DNA of 64,000 bases. It comes from Bacillus wiedmannii (GTDB lineage: Bacteria > Bacillota > Bacilli > Bacillales > Bacillaceae_G). Below the pieces are notes generated by a model, which was not told the origin of the DNA, made no database searches, and worked only from the letters and a program-made list of their open reading frames with translations. Where the stretch lies: NCBI RefSeq assembly GCF_001583695.1, contig NZ_LOBC01000023.1, positions 1 to 64,000 of the forward strand. The letters are read 5' to 3'. How positions within the stretch are numbered: the first letter of the stretch is position 1; every line of letters begins with the position of its first letter. Positions 9,261-17,856 of this stretch are shown in pieces. The position numbers were made by a program, and so were the translations under genes.

Positions 9261-10373
9261 TTGACTGAACTCGAGAAAAAAGAACCTGTATCCATTGTGA
9301 AAGATAATAATGTAGAAGTAGTAGTGGATACAGTTATAAAAGATCAAGAATTAGAGGAACTGAATAAAGAAGCTGATCTTTATGTACAAAAATTAAATAG
9401 CGAGCAAAATACGGATTTATCAAAAGTATTGTCACAGCTAGGAGATTTAGGGGATAAAGAACAACAAGCAGCAGGACAAACGTTATCAGCATTAAAACGT
9501 CCTGTAACAGCGATGATGAATGGAAAGAATGAAGAAATTCCAAATACATTGTTAGAATTACGAAAAGTGGTATCAGAGCTTGATCCGAATTCATTAAAAG
9601 CAAGTGGTATGAAGAAAATTATGTTTAAAGTATTCAAGAAAAATCCACTTGAAACATACGTGCATAAATATCAATCTATAGATAAACAAATTGAAGAGAT
9701 TATAAGATCCCTTCTAATTGGTCGTGACAACTTACAAGAAGATACAGTTGGTCTTGAAATGCTTAAAGAACAATCGCACGATAAAATTCACGCTCTTGAT
9801 AAACAAGTATACTTAGGAAGAAAACTCGCTGGTATGCTGGAAGCTGAGAAACAAAATCCAGAACGTCAAAGAGATATTCCATTAATTAACGATGCATTAG
9901 AAAAAATTCTAGTACGTACACGAAATATGCAGCAAGCGAAAAGTGTACTATTACAATCTATCGCATCTGTAGACATTATTAAGAAAAATAATGAAAAGTT
10001 AACAGAGGCAATTCGTAATGCAATTACGATGACGCAAAACGTTGTAACAGTTTCAGCTGCTATCCAGCTAGCGTTAACAAATCAGCGTAAAACAATTGAT
10101 GCAGTGAATGCGACAAATGAAGCAATTGAATCAATGGTATTAAGTAACTCACAAGCATTAAAACAAAATACAGAAGAAACAACAAAACTTCTTGAAAATC
10201 CTGCTATTAGCATGGATAAATTACGTGAATCATTCCAAAATGTATTTGCTGCGATTGAAGCTTCTGAGAAATCATCAGAACGTATTATCGAGTCAAGTAA
10301 GAAGTTTGTAGTTGAATTAGACACATTTAATGATGAAATGAAACAAAAACTCATTCAGCGTCCAAGGAAATAA
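9261..10373 (+). CDS. TelA/KlaA-family toxic-anion resistance protein (YaaN-like)
   Basis: About 370 residues from TTG 9261, preceded by AAAGGAG at 8 nt; the frame is open back to 9210. It is soluble, largely helical and coiled-coil throughout, with the family region from about residue 40 (LGDLGDKEQQAAGQTLSALK) to the C-terminus (IRNAITMTQNVVTVSAAIQL, then LTNQRKTIDAVNATN). TelA/YaaN proteins are linked to tellurite and other envelope stresses, but their biochemistry is unresolved. The next gene starts 24 nt downstream with its own strong ribosome site, so the two form an operon, as yaaN does with xpaC in B. subtilis. Confidence 0.85.
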   Translation: MTELEKKEPVSIVKDNNVEVVVDTVIKDQELEELNKEADLYVQKLNSEQNTDLSKVLSQLGDLGDKEQQAAGQTLSALKRPVTAMMNGKNEEIPNTLLELRKVVSELDPNSLKASGMKKIMFKVFKKNPLETYVHKYQSIDKQIEEIIRSLLIGRDNLQEDTVGLEMLKEQSHDKIHALDKQVYLGRKLAGMLEAEKQNPERQRDIPLINDALEKILVRTRNMQQAKSVLLQSIASVDIIKKNNEKLTEAIRNAITMTQNVVTVSAAIQLALTNQRKTIDAVNATNEAIESMVLSNSQALKQNTEETTKLLENPAISMDKLRESFQNVFAAIEASEKSSERIIESSKKFVVELDTFNDEMKQKLIQRPRK

Positions 10374-10397
10374 CAGACTTTTAGAGGAGGTGAAAAA

Positions 10398-11231
10398 ATG
10401 AGTTTCATTCAAACAGTATTAGTACTATTGGGTACATTGCTTTTAATCGCATTTACTGTCGTTGTTTTAGTTGTATATTTCGGACGTAAACTGTATTTTT
10501 CATGGACGAAACCATATAAAAGAGCACATGATTCTTTAGATAAGTTATCGAATAAATCATTACCGTTTCTACAAGAATTTACACAACACCCACTCTTTTA
10601 TCGCTGGATTCGTACGGAAGGAAAGAAAGAACAATATACATTAAACACTCTTTTCTGTGCATCGGGTCAACGTACGAGAGAGCAAGTATTCTCAATGTTA
10701 CCGAAAGAAAAACAGAAAAAAGTACATGTAATGGCAAAAACAACGAAAAAACTTACAAATGAAGATATTGATGTAGCGGCGATGAAAGTAAAAGATTTTT
10801 TAAGACAAGAAACGCAGCAAACAGTAAAACCATCAGACCTTTCGTTTTATAAATTGTATTTTTATGATCGATATCCAGATGCATTAAATACAATTCAAAC
10901 GTATAAACGCTCAATAAACCCTTCATTACAAAGAACGGTTGATGAAATTACAATTTCAGTATTAAATGCCTTGCCGTATTATCAGGAGCAGCGTATGTTT
11001 GAACAACAACATAAACTTGAAACGTTCTTAATGAAAGATTTAACAGCGATGCTATCGTTAGTCGTACAATTACCACCTTCACAACGACCAGAAAAAGAAG
11101 AAGAATTAAAAATCTACTTGCAAAATTTCCAAAAAGAAATGGAAGTAGTCGAGCGAGATATTCGTGACTCGATTGATCATGATTTGAATGTGAAGATGAG
11201 AGCAGCGACTGAGAAGTTTAAGAATAAATAA
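10398..11231 (+). CDS. Membrane-anchored hypothetical partner of the TelA protein
   Basis: A 277-residue protein with ribosome site AGGAGGTG. One N-terminal transmembrane helix (about residues 6-28, VLVLLGTLLLIAFTVVVLVV) is followed by a basic, charged, predominantly helical cytoplasmic-type domain with coiled-coil character (EKEEELKIYLQNFQKEMEVV). Its position matches XpaC in YaaN operons, but the sequence does not show a clear XpaC signature to me, so the link is by context only. Confidence 0.65.
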   Translation: MSFIQTVLVLLGTLLLIAFTVVVLVVYFGRKLYFSWTKPYKRAHDSLDKLSNKSLPFLQEFTQHPLFYRWIRTEGKKEQYTLNTLFCASGQRTREQVFSMLPKEKQKKVHVMAKTTKKLTNEDIDVAAMKVKDFLRQETQQTVKPSDLSFYKLYFYDRYPDALNTIQTYKRSINPSLQRTVDEITISVLNALPYYQEQRMFEQQHKLETFLMKDLTAMLSLVVQLPPSQRPEKEEELKIYLQNFQKEMEVVERDIRDSIDHDLNVKMRAATEKFKNK

Positions 11232-11279
11232 AAAAAGCGCCTTAAAGCTATAGTTCTTAGCTTTTAAGGCGTTTTTTTA
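11231..11279. terminator. Bidirectional terminator, TelA operon / GHL10 gene
   Basis: AAAAAAGCGCCTTAAAGCTA pairs imperfectly with TAGCTTTTAAGGCG followed by seven T. Convergent genes end on either side. Confidence 0.8.
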
Positions 11280-11286
11280 TTAGTTG

Positions 11287-12840
11287 TTATTTTGCTTTAA
11301 CGGTTGTATGACTAGAAGCGACACTTTCATTATGCAATCGATCAACTGCAGTTACTACATACGTATACGTTTCTCCAGAAATAGCTGTTTTATCTACATA
11401 AATCTCTCCAAGTTTTGTTTTTCTTACAGTAGTAAGTAAATGTTTCGGGTTTTCTATATCCACTTCATTTTTTCCATTCACACGGTAAATGGCGTAATAA
11501 GCAGAGTCATTCTCTCTATTATCAATGATACCTACAGCAATACCTTCATCTCTTGGAATAGCACCTTTTAAAGTCGGTTGTTTTGGTGGATCATGATCAA
11601 GCCAAGGCATAGATGGGATTAATGCAGGATGTTTATATATGTCTTTTGAGAGTCTATCTTTAACTCCTAGTGGATTGTTATTCATATCTTTTAAGCTAAA
11701 ATGCATACTACCTTTTATTTCAGGATATAACCGGTTTAATGCAATTTGTCTTGGGTATTCTTCAGGATCAGACCAAGCTGGGACAGAATTATTATTAATT
11801 TTATAGGCCGCCTGACCGATGTATAGGTGAATCGGTTTATTATTTGTTTCTTTTACCCACCAATCTACTAATATGTCATACGCAGCTGGTGTGAAACCAA
11901 TATTCCAATATATTTGTGGTGTAATGTAGTCTATATATCCTTTTTGTATCCACTCACGTGTGTCAGCGTAAAGGTCATCATAGTTTCTTTGACCAGCAGT
12001 TGTGTTGGAGCCAGTCGGATCGTCAGCTATATTTCGCCATACGCCGAACGGACTAATGCCAAACTTTACGTATGATTTTTCTTGTTTTATAGCAGTATTT
12101 AAACCTTTGACAAGTTCATTTACATTGTCACGTCGCCAATCTTCTATATTTGTAAATCTACCATTATTATACGTTTCGAACGTTTTTTGATCGGGGAATT
12201 CTTCACCAGCTACTTTATATGGATAAAAATAATCATCCATATGCAGCGCGTCAATATCGTAATTTTGTACGATTTCTAAAGCGCCTTCTGTAATAAATTT
12301 TTTCACTTCTGGAATACCAGGGTTGTAATATAACTTTCCTCCATAAGGTACAACCCAATCCGGATGCTGTTTTGCAGGGTGGTTATCCGATAATCGATTT
12401 ATATCAGTGTGATTCATCGTTATTCGATATGGATTAATCCATGCGTGGAATTCTATATTTCTTTTATGTGCTTCTTCAATCATAAATGCGAGTGGATCAT
12501 ATCCAGGGTCTTTTCCTTGTGTCCCCGTAATGTATTCAGACCAAGGACCGTAATTGGAAGGGTAAAAAGCATCAGCGGTTGGTTTTATTTGTACAACAAC
12601 TGCATTCATACCAGTGTTTTTTACATCGTCTAATAATCTAATAAATTCTTGTTTTTGATTTTCAATTGGCAAGCCGGTTTTTGAGGGCCAATCAATATTA
12701 AGAACAGATGCGATCCATACAGCACGTAATTCATGTTTTTTATACGTAGTATTTACTTCAGCGTAAGTAGAGTGAGGAGAAATGAAAGAGAAAGGAATAA
12801 AAAAGATGACGATACAACATATCACTAATAAACGTTTCAT
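11287..12840 (-). CDS. Secreted GHL10 (family 10-like) glycoside hydrolase, YngK-like
   Basis: A 517-residue protein with ribosome site GGGAGGCG. Signal peptide residues 1-27 (LLVICCIVIFFIPFSFISPH). The DUF187/GHL10 barrel runs about 35-400 with family motifs ELRAVWIASVLNIDWPSK, GMNAVVVQIKPTADAFYPSN, EFHAWINPYRI, DALHMDDYFYPY and FGISPFGVWRN. A fibronectin-III-like domain follows at about 425-517 (YAIYRVNGKNEVD...YTYVVTAVDRLHNESV). Enzymes of this type are thought to act on cell-wall glycans. It is divergent from the PTS/AnmK operon, with which it shares the region holding two identical-type palindromes, so it probably supplies sugars for that importer. Confidence 0.85.
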   Translation of the reverse strand: MKRLLVICCIVIFFIPFSFISPHSTYAEVNTTYKKHELRAVWIASVLNIDWPSKTGLPIENQKQEFIRLLDDVKNTGMNAVVVQIKPTADAFYPSNYGPWSEYITGTQGKDPGYDPLAFMIEEAHKRNIEFHAWINPYRITMNHTDINRLSDNHPAKQHPDWVVPYGGKLYYNPGIPEVKKFITEGALEIVQNYDIDALHMDDYFYPYKVAGEEFPDQKTFETYNNGRFTNIEDWRRDNVNELVKGLNTAIKQEKSYVKFGISPFGVWRNIADDPTGSNTTAGQRNYDDLYADTREWIQKGYIDYITPQIYWNIGFTPAAYDILVDWWVKETNNKPIHLYIGQAAYKINNNSVPAWSDPEEYPRQIALNRLYPEIKGSMHFSLKDMNNNPLGVKDRLSKDIYKHPALIPSMPWLDHDPPKQPTLKGAIPRDEGIAVGIIDNRENDSAYYAIYRVNGKNEVDIENPKHLLTTVRKTKLGEIYVDKTAISGETYTYVVTAVDRLHNESVASSHTTVKAK

Positions 12841-12959
12841 GATTATTTATACGCCTCCCTATTATATGGTTAGCTAATATGATATCCGAGGTGAGGTTGT
12901 TCTTACAATTGAGAAAAATAAATATTGAAACATTAATTTAATAGGGGAAATATTTTTAG

Positions 12960-12974
12960 TGAAATTTACTTTCA
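12960..12974. promoter_or_regulatory. Operator copy 1 (TGAAA-N5-TTTCA palindrome)
   Basis: TGAAATTTACTTTCA within AGTGAAA...CTTTCATC. It is the same as copy 2 at 13 of 15 positions, and lies between the divergent GHL10 and PTS genes. Confidence 0.65.
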
Positions 12975-13018
12975 TCATAACTAAATTCTTTCACAACTTC
13001 ATATGCTTGTTAGTAAAG

Positions 13019-13033
13019 TGAAACTTCCTTTCA
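13019..13033. promoter_or_regulatory. Operator copy 2 (TGAAA-N5-TTTCA palindrome)
   Basis: TGAAACTTCCTTTCA within AGTGAAA...CTTTCATT, 59 bp after copy 1 and 40 bp before the IIB start codon. Probable binding site of a sugar-responsive repressor (RpiR/MurR or GntR type) encoded elsewhere. Confidence 0.65.
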
Positions 13034-13072
13034 TTCGAAGGGGATAAATTATAAGTATAGGAGGATTAATAA

Positions 13073-13378
13073 ATGAAGGTTTTATTCGTTTGTTCTGGAG
13101 GGATGTCCAGTGCAATTGTTGTAAACGCTTTAAAAAAAGAGGCGGAGAAAAAAGGTGTAAACATGGAAGTCCATGCCATTGGAACAAGTGAGATAGAGGA
13201 AGAAGTAAAGAATGGTTGGGACGTTGTTATGGTTGCACCTCAAGTAAGACATAGATTTGAATCTGTTAAAAAATTCGCTGAAGAGGAATCTATCCCGTGC
13301 GGTATCATACCGCCACAAGCATACACGCCGCTTGGCGGACCGACTTTATTAAAAACTGTAAATGATTTAATTCGTTAG
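13073..13378 (+). CDS. PTS EIIB component, lactose/cellobiose family
   Basis: A 101-residue cytoplasmic phosphocarrier with ribosome site AGGAGG. The start MKVLFVCSGGMSSAIVV carries the phosphorylated cysteine C7 in the CxxGMSS loop typical of the IIB-cellobiose/chitobiose family. It is followed 11 nt later by its IIC permease. No IIA gene is in the operon, so HPr phosphate must come through a IIA encoded elsewhere. Linkage to AnmK and a BadF-type kinase suggests a muramic-acid or chitobiose-like substrate rather than cellobiose. Confidence 0.9.
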   Translation: MKVLFVCSGGMSSAIVVNALKKEAEKKGVNMEVHAIGTSEIEEEVKNGWDVVMVAPQVRHRFESVKKFAEEESIPCGIIPPQAYTPLGGPTLLKTVNDLIR

Positions 13379-13389
13379 GGGGAAGCGTT

Positions 13390-14673
13390 ATGAATAAATT
13401 TGTCACGTTTCTTGATAGAAACTTATCTGGACCGATGGCGAGGCTTTCTGAACAGAGGCATTTACAAGCAATCCGTGATGGAGTTATTTCAGCGTTACCA
13501 TTTATTATTGTAGGAAGTTTCTTTTTAATCGTAGCATTTCCACCATTACCGAAAGATAGTTTCATATCTGTTTGGGCATTAAAAAATCAAACAAGTATAT
13601 TAATACCATATCGTTTAACGATGTTTATTATGTCTTTATATATAGCATTTGGAATAGGATATAATTTAGCGAAAAGTTACAAGCTAGATGCTTTATCAGG
13701 AGCACAGCTTGCAGTATGTTCATTACTATTAACATTAACGCCTGAATTAATTGATAAAAAAGGGTTTATGCTTCCGATGGCAAATCTCGGAGGTCATGGA
13801 TTATTCGTGACAATGATTGTTTCTATTTTATCAGTTGAGATTTTAAGATTTTGTAAGACGAAAAATGTAATGATTAAAATGCCAGAACAAGTACCGCCGT
13901 CTGTTTCACGTTCGTTTGAAGCACTTATACCTGCTGCATTCGTTATTATTTTAATGAGTTTAGTAACTGTCGTTTTTAGTATTGATTTACATCATGTAGT
14001 TGATAAATTAGCGGCTCCGTTAGTAAAAGCTGGTGATAGTTACTTCGGTGTAATCATTCCAGTATTTTTAATTACATTTTTTTGGTCATTCGGAATTCAT
14101 GGTGTGTCGGTTGTTGGAACTGTTGCCCGGCCATTATGGGAAGTATATTTAGGGAAAAATGGTGAAGCAGTTGCTAGTGGCGCAAATCAGTTACCATTCA
14201 TTTCACCAGAACCATTATACCAATGGTTTATATGGATTGGTGGTTCTGGTGCGACGCTAGGACTTGTATTAGCTATGATTGTATTTGGTCGATCAAAATA
14301 TTCGAAGGCATTATCAAGAACTTGTATTGTGCCTGGTATTTTTAATATTAATGAACCTGTTATTTTTGGATTGCCAATTGTACTAAACCCAATATTAATT
14401 ATCCCATTTATCATTACACCACTAGTAACAGCAACTATTGCATACTCAGCAACTGCGATGGGGTTTGTTACACCAACACATATAATGCCTCCATGGACAT
14501 TACCAGCTCCAATTGGTGCATATTTAGCAACAGGTGGGGATTGGAGAGCGATTGTACTCGTATTTATAAACATAACAATATCATTCCTTATTTATTTACC
14601 ATTCTTTAAAATGTACGACAAAAACATGCTTGAAATTGAGAAAAATGGTGATGGGGAATCTGTTAATCCGTAA
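13390..14673 (+). CDS. PTS EIIC permease, lactose/cellobiose family
   Basis: A 427-residue polytopic protein with about ten transmembrane segments and ribosome site GGGGGAAG. Family traits are visible: the start LDRNLSGPMARLSEQRHLQAI, ALPFIIVGSFFLI, FFWSFGIHGVSVVG, and the substrate-loop region FNINEPVIFGLPIVLNPI. It forms the membrane channel for the IIB at 13073. Likely carries an amino-sugar disaccharide or an anhydromuramyl sugar, judged from the kinases downstream. Confidence 0.9.
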   Translation: MNKFVTFLDRNLSGPMARLSEQRHLQAIRDGVISALPFIIVGSFFLIVAFPPLPKDSFISVWALKNQTSILIPYRLTMFIMSLYIAFGIGYNLAKSYKLDALSGAQLAVCSLLLTLTPELIDKKGFMLPMANLGGHGLFVTMIVSILSVEILRFCKTKNVMIKMPEQVPPSVSRSFEALIPAAFVIILMSLVTVVFSIDLHHVVDKLAAPLVKAGDSYFGVIIPVFLITFFWSFGIHGVSVVGTVARPLWEVYLGKNGEAVASGANQLPFISPEPLYQWFIWIGGSGATLGLVLAMIVFGRSKYSKALSRTCIVPGIFNINEPVIFGLPIVLNPILIIPFIITPLVTATIAYSATAMGFVTPTHIMPPWTLPAPIGAYLATGGDWRAIVLVFINITISFLIYLPFFKMYDKNMLEIEKNGDGESVNP

Positions 14674-14691
14674 GTTTTATATTTTATTTTG

Positions 14692-14722
14692 AGTGATAGG
14701 CATTTTGTCTATCACTTCTTTC
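14692..14722 (+). terminator. Intra-operon hairpin after EIIC
   Basis: AGTGATAG (14692-14699) pairs with CTATCACT (14709-14716), followed by TCTTTC. The weak T-tract suggests partial termination that lowers expression of the distal genes. Confidence 0.55.
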
Positions 14723-14750
14723 ACATGAAGTTCAGAGAGGGTGAAATGGA

Positions 14751-15017
14751 ATGAATATAAAATTTAGTTATAAAGGTGTATTTTTATTATTATTTGGAGT
14801 GATATGTGCAAATTTACTTTTTGTACCTTTATTAAGAATGCTACATTTATCACAAATGCATAGTATATGGCTCGTTACAAGCATTGCGGCAAGTATTTTG
14901 CTTACAGTAGTTGTTTCTTTCATTGATGGATCGTTCGCATCGAAAGCCCAGTTGTTTTATAGATTTATATTATTTTCCATCGGTTGTACGTTTGTAACTT
15001 ACATGATTGTTTTTTAG
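14751..15017 (+). CDS. Small three-helix membrane protein in the PTS/AnmK operon
   Basis: An 88-residue protein with ribosome site GAGAGGGTG. Three hydrophobic segments (about 8-28, 38-58 and 68-88) leave almost no soluble part. No family is recognised. It lies 23 nt before anmK and within the transporter operon, so it may assist uptake or be a membrane anchor. Confidence 0.75.
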   Translation: MNIKFSYKGVFLLLFGVICANLLFVPLLRMLHLSQMHSIWLVTSIAASILLTVVVSFIDGSFASKAQLFYRFILFSIGCTFVTYMIVF

Positions 15018-15039
15018 TAAATAGGAGGTCATGCATGTT

Positions 15040-16188
15040 ATGTATATTGCAGGGATAATGTCTGGTACTTCGTTAGACGGAATAGATGTAGCACTCGTTC
15101 ATATAGAGGGGAGTGGTGTAGAGTCTAAGGTCAAACTCATCCATTTTATTACAGTTCCATTTTGTAATGATATGAAAAATGAGATCCAGCAGGCATTATC
15201 AATAGAAAATTCAAATGTACAACTCATATGCAGTTTAAATTTCAAACTCGGTTTATGCTTCGCTAATGCTGTAAGGGAAGTTTGTAAAGAGGCCAATTTT
15301 CCTTTGGGACAATTAAATTTAATTGGTTCTCACGGACAAACGATTTATCATCAGCCAAAGCACAATGGTAATATGATTCCTTCCACATTGCAAATTGGAG
15401 AACCAGCAGTTATAGCATATGAAACAAATACGACGGTTATTTCTAATTTTCGAACGATGGATATCGCAGCAGGGGGACAAGGTGCACCACTTGTACCATA
15501 TTCAGAGATTATTTTGTATCGTCATCCAACTAAAAATAGACTACTACAAAATATTGGCGGGATCGGTAATGTTACCATAATACCAAGTCACCTAAGTGAT
15601 AAGAACGTTATAGCTTTTGATACTGGTCCAGGTAATATGGTAATTGATGGAATGTGTCAAAGGCTATTTCAGTTGTCATATGATCAAAATGGTAAAATTG
15701 CAAAGCAGGGAGTAGTTGTAGATGAAATTTTGACATATTGTATGAACCATCCATTTTTGAAAATGAATCCACCGAAATCAACTGGTAGAGAACAGTTTGG
15801 AGAAGAATTTGTCAGTGAGTTGTTGAAGCGGTATGAAAGGCATAGTAAAGAAAATATAGTGACGACTGTCACGATGTTTACAGCAAGATCAATTGTTCAT
15901 CAGTATAAGGAGTTTATTCTGCCATATTATGAAATCGATGAAGTGATTTTAGGTGGTGGTGGGAGTTATAATGATACACTTGTTGAAATGATACGGTATG
16001 GATTGAAGGATGAAAAATGCGCAATATTCATTCAAGAAGATATAGGCTATTCTTCAGAGGCGAAAGAAGCAATCGCCTTTGCCATTTTAGCAAACGAAAC
16101 GTATCATCGTAATCCGAGTAATGTGCCAAGTGCAACAGGTGCAAAGCAATCTGTAGTTTTAGGGAATATAACATTCCCTCCAACTTGA
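15040..16188 (+). CDS. anmK: Anhydro-N-acetylmuramic acid kinase
   Basis: 382 residues from ATG 15040. AGGAGG is 11 nt upstream; the alternative ATG 15031 would leave only 2 nt. It opens and phosphorylates 1,6-anhydro-MurNAc to MurNAc-6-phosphate in peptidoglycan recycling. Signature segments: [16 protein letters not shown] (ATP loop), [58 protein letters not shown], and the late GGGGSYN. Length fits the family. No MurQ etherase is in this operon, so further catabolism must use genes elsewhere. Confidence 0.93.
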   Translation: MYIAGIMSGTSLDGIDVALVHIEGSGVESKVKLIHFITVPFCNDMKNEIQQALSIENSNVQLICSLNFKLGLCFANAVREVCKEANFPLGQLNLIGSHGQTIYHQPKHNGNMIPSTLQIGEPAVIAYETNTTVISNFRTMDIAAGGQGAPLVPYSEIILYRHPTKNRLLQNIGGIGNVTIIPSHLSDKNVIAFDTGPGNMVIDGMCQRLFQLSYDQNGKIAKQGVVVDEILTYCMNHPFLKMNPPKSTGREQFGEEFVSELLKRYERHSKENIVTTVTMFTARSIVHQYKEFILPYYEIDEVILGGGGSYNDTLVEMIRYGLKDEKCAIFIQEDIGYSSEAKEAIAFAILANETYHRNPSNVPSATGAKQSVVLGNITFPPT

Positions 16189-16206
16189 AGAGAATGAGGC
16201 GAACAT

Positions 16207-17106
16207 ATGAAATATATGATTGGAGTAGACGGCGGGGGAACAAAGACAGAAGCAATTGCATTTGATAAAGACGGAAATGAACTTGTAAGAGCTAGAAGTG
16301 GTTTTGGGAATATATTAATAGATTTTGAAGAAGCTTTTGTGCATATTATGGAAGTGATTGATCAATGCCAGAAAGGTTTATTAAATGGAGATTGCGTTTG
16401 TATTTGTTTAGGGTTAGCGGGTGTAAGTGGAGCAAATACAAATGAATTAACATTACGTCTAAAAAAGAAGTATGGAACACAAATTGAAGTTTTTAATGAC
16501 GCAATGATTGCTCATGCAGCTGCTTTAAAAGGAAAGGATGGAATTTTAACAATTGGCGGTACAGGTGCGATTTGTATAGGAAAGAACGGGGAAGTGTACG
16601 AGTATAGTGGGGGATGGGGACATATTTTAGGAGATGAAGGAAGCGGATATTGGATTGCGTTACAAGGTTTAAAGAGAATGGCAAATCAATTTGATCAAGG
16701 AGTTATACTTTGCCCATTAAGCTTAAGAATTCAAGAAGAGTTTCAACTTTTGACATCGTCTCATATAAAAAGACTAGTATATAGTTTTTCAAAAGATAAA
16801 GTTGCAGCAATCACACCATTCATTATTGAGGAAGCGAGAAATGGGAATGATGATGCACATGAAATTATAGTGCAAGCGGCTACGGAATTAACGAGAATTA
16901 CGGTGAATATTTACAATAAGATGCAGTTTGATTTATCAACTTCAATTGCAGTAAGTGGCAGTATATTACGTTTCGTTCCTGAAATATATGCTGAATTTAA
17001 GACATGCTGTGAGAAGAGTATAGGAGAAGTTACATTTGTATCACAACCAGAACCAGCAGTGAAAGGAACATATTACTTAATGAAGAATTTATATTTTAAT
17101 AAATAG
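16207..17106 (+). CDS. BadF/BadG-type sugar kinase (GlcNAc/MurNAc kinase, NagK/MurK-like)
   Basis: 299 residues, 18 nt after anmK. The ASKHA fold is seen from DGGGTKTEAIAFDKDGN (residues 7-23), GLAGVSGAN, VFNDAMIAHAAALKG, GGTGAICIG and SGGWGHILGDEGSGYWIAL. The family phosphorylates N-acetylglucosamine and, in clostridia, N-acetylmuramic acid (MurK). Together with AnmK it suggests that both halves of an imported wall disaccharide are phosphorylated here. Exact sugar specificity cannot be read from sequence. Confidence 0.87.
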   Translation: MKYMIGVDGGGTKTEAIAFDKDGNELVRARSGFGNILIDFEEAFVHIMEVIDQCQKGLLNGDCVCICLGLAGVSGANTNELTLRLKKKYGTQIEVFNDAMIAHAAALKGKDGILTIGGTGAICIGKNGEVYEYSGGWGHILGDEGSGYWIALQGLKRMANQFDQGVILCPLSLRIQEEFQLLTSSHIKRLVYSFSKDKVAAITPFIIEEARNGNDDAHEIIVQAATELTRITVNIYNKMQFDLSTSIAVSGSILRFVPEIYAEFKTCCEKSIGEVTFVSQPEPAVKGTYYLMKNLYFNK

Positions 17107-17238
17107 CTGTATGAGAATTTTTGTATGATTTGTAAAAATATGATGTTAAAATGTATAAAGGGATGTGGATAAAAAAGTACAATATACATAGTTTTTGAAT
17201 ATTGTATATGTATTCCCATGTAGAAAGTGAATGATTAC

Positions 17239-17787
17239 ATGATTAATAGTATGCAGTTTTTGTATTTGGTGGCTTCTTATTTATTTGGAAACATATTGAC
17301 CGCTTATATAGTAACGAAATGGAGACATAACGTTGATATTCGAAATGAAGGAAGCGGTAATCCTGGCGCAAGAAATATGGGGCGCGTATATGGAAAAGGA
17401 TATTTCATTACTACATTTTTAGGTGATGCAATCAAAGGGGCAATCGTAGTTTCTATTGCAAAATACCTTTTTGGAGATTCTACATTTGTAATGTTAGCTT
17501 TATTGGCAGTTTTACTTGGACATATTTACCCAATTGTATTTAAAGGCAAGGGCGGAAAAGGCATTTCAACATTTATTGGAGGATTAATCGCATTTGATTA
17601 TTTGATAGCGCTTACCCTTGTTGCTGTTTTCATTATATTTTATTTAATCTTTAAAGGATTTACTAAGCCGGGGCTAATTACAATCGCTTGTTTACCAGGT
17701 TGTATGATTTTGTATTCTTACTCTATTGTTACGACTATTTTAAGTGCTCTTATCATTGTACTTATTTTATATGTAAATCGAGAATGA
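17239..17787 (+). CDS. plsY: Glycerol-3-phosphate acyltransferase
   Basis: A 182-residue membrane enzyme that transfers acyl groups from acyl-phosphate to glycerol-3-phosphate, the first step of phospholipid synthesis. Visible motifs are EGSGNPGARNMGRVYGK (glycerol-phosphate site) and FKGKGGKGISTFIGG, with five hydrophobic segments. The B. cereus group has several PlsY paralogues; this one, outside any lipid operon, fits the secondary copy (PlsY2). Start ATG 17239 agrees with the family N-terminus MINSMQFLYLV; an upstream GTG at 17227 is less likely. Confidence 0.92.
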   Translation: MINSMQFLYLVASYLFGNILTAYIVTKWRHNVDIRNEGSGNPGARNMGRVYGKGYFITTFLGDAIKGAIVVSIAKYLFGDSTFVMLALLAVLLGHIYPIVFKGKGGKGISTFIGGLIAFDYLIALTLVAVFIIFYLIFKGFTKPGLITIACLPGCMILYSYSIVTTILSALIIVLILYVNRE

Positions 17788-17856
17788 AATGAACTTTTAA
17801 TAAGTGGGGTTAATCTCCACTTATAATTTTTATTAAATACATAAAGGAGATATAAC

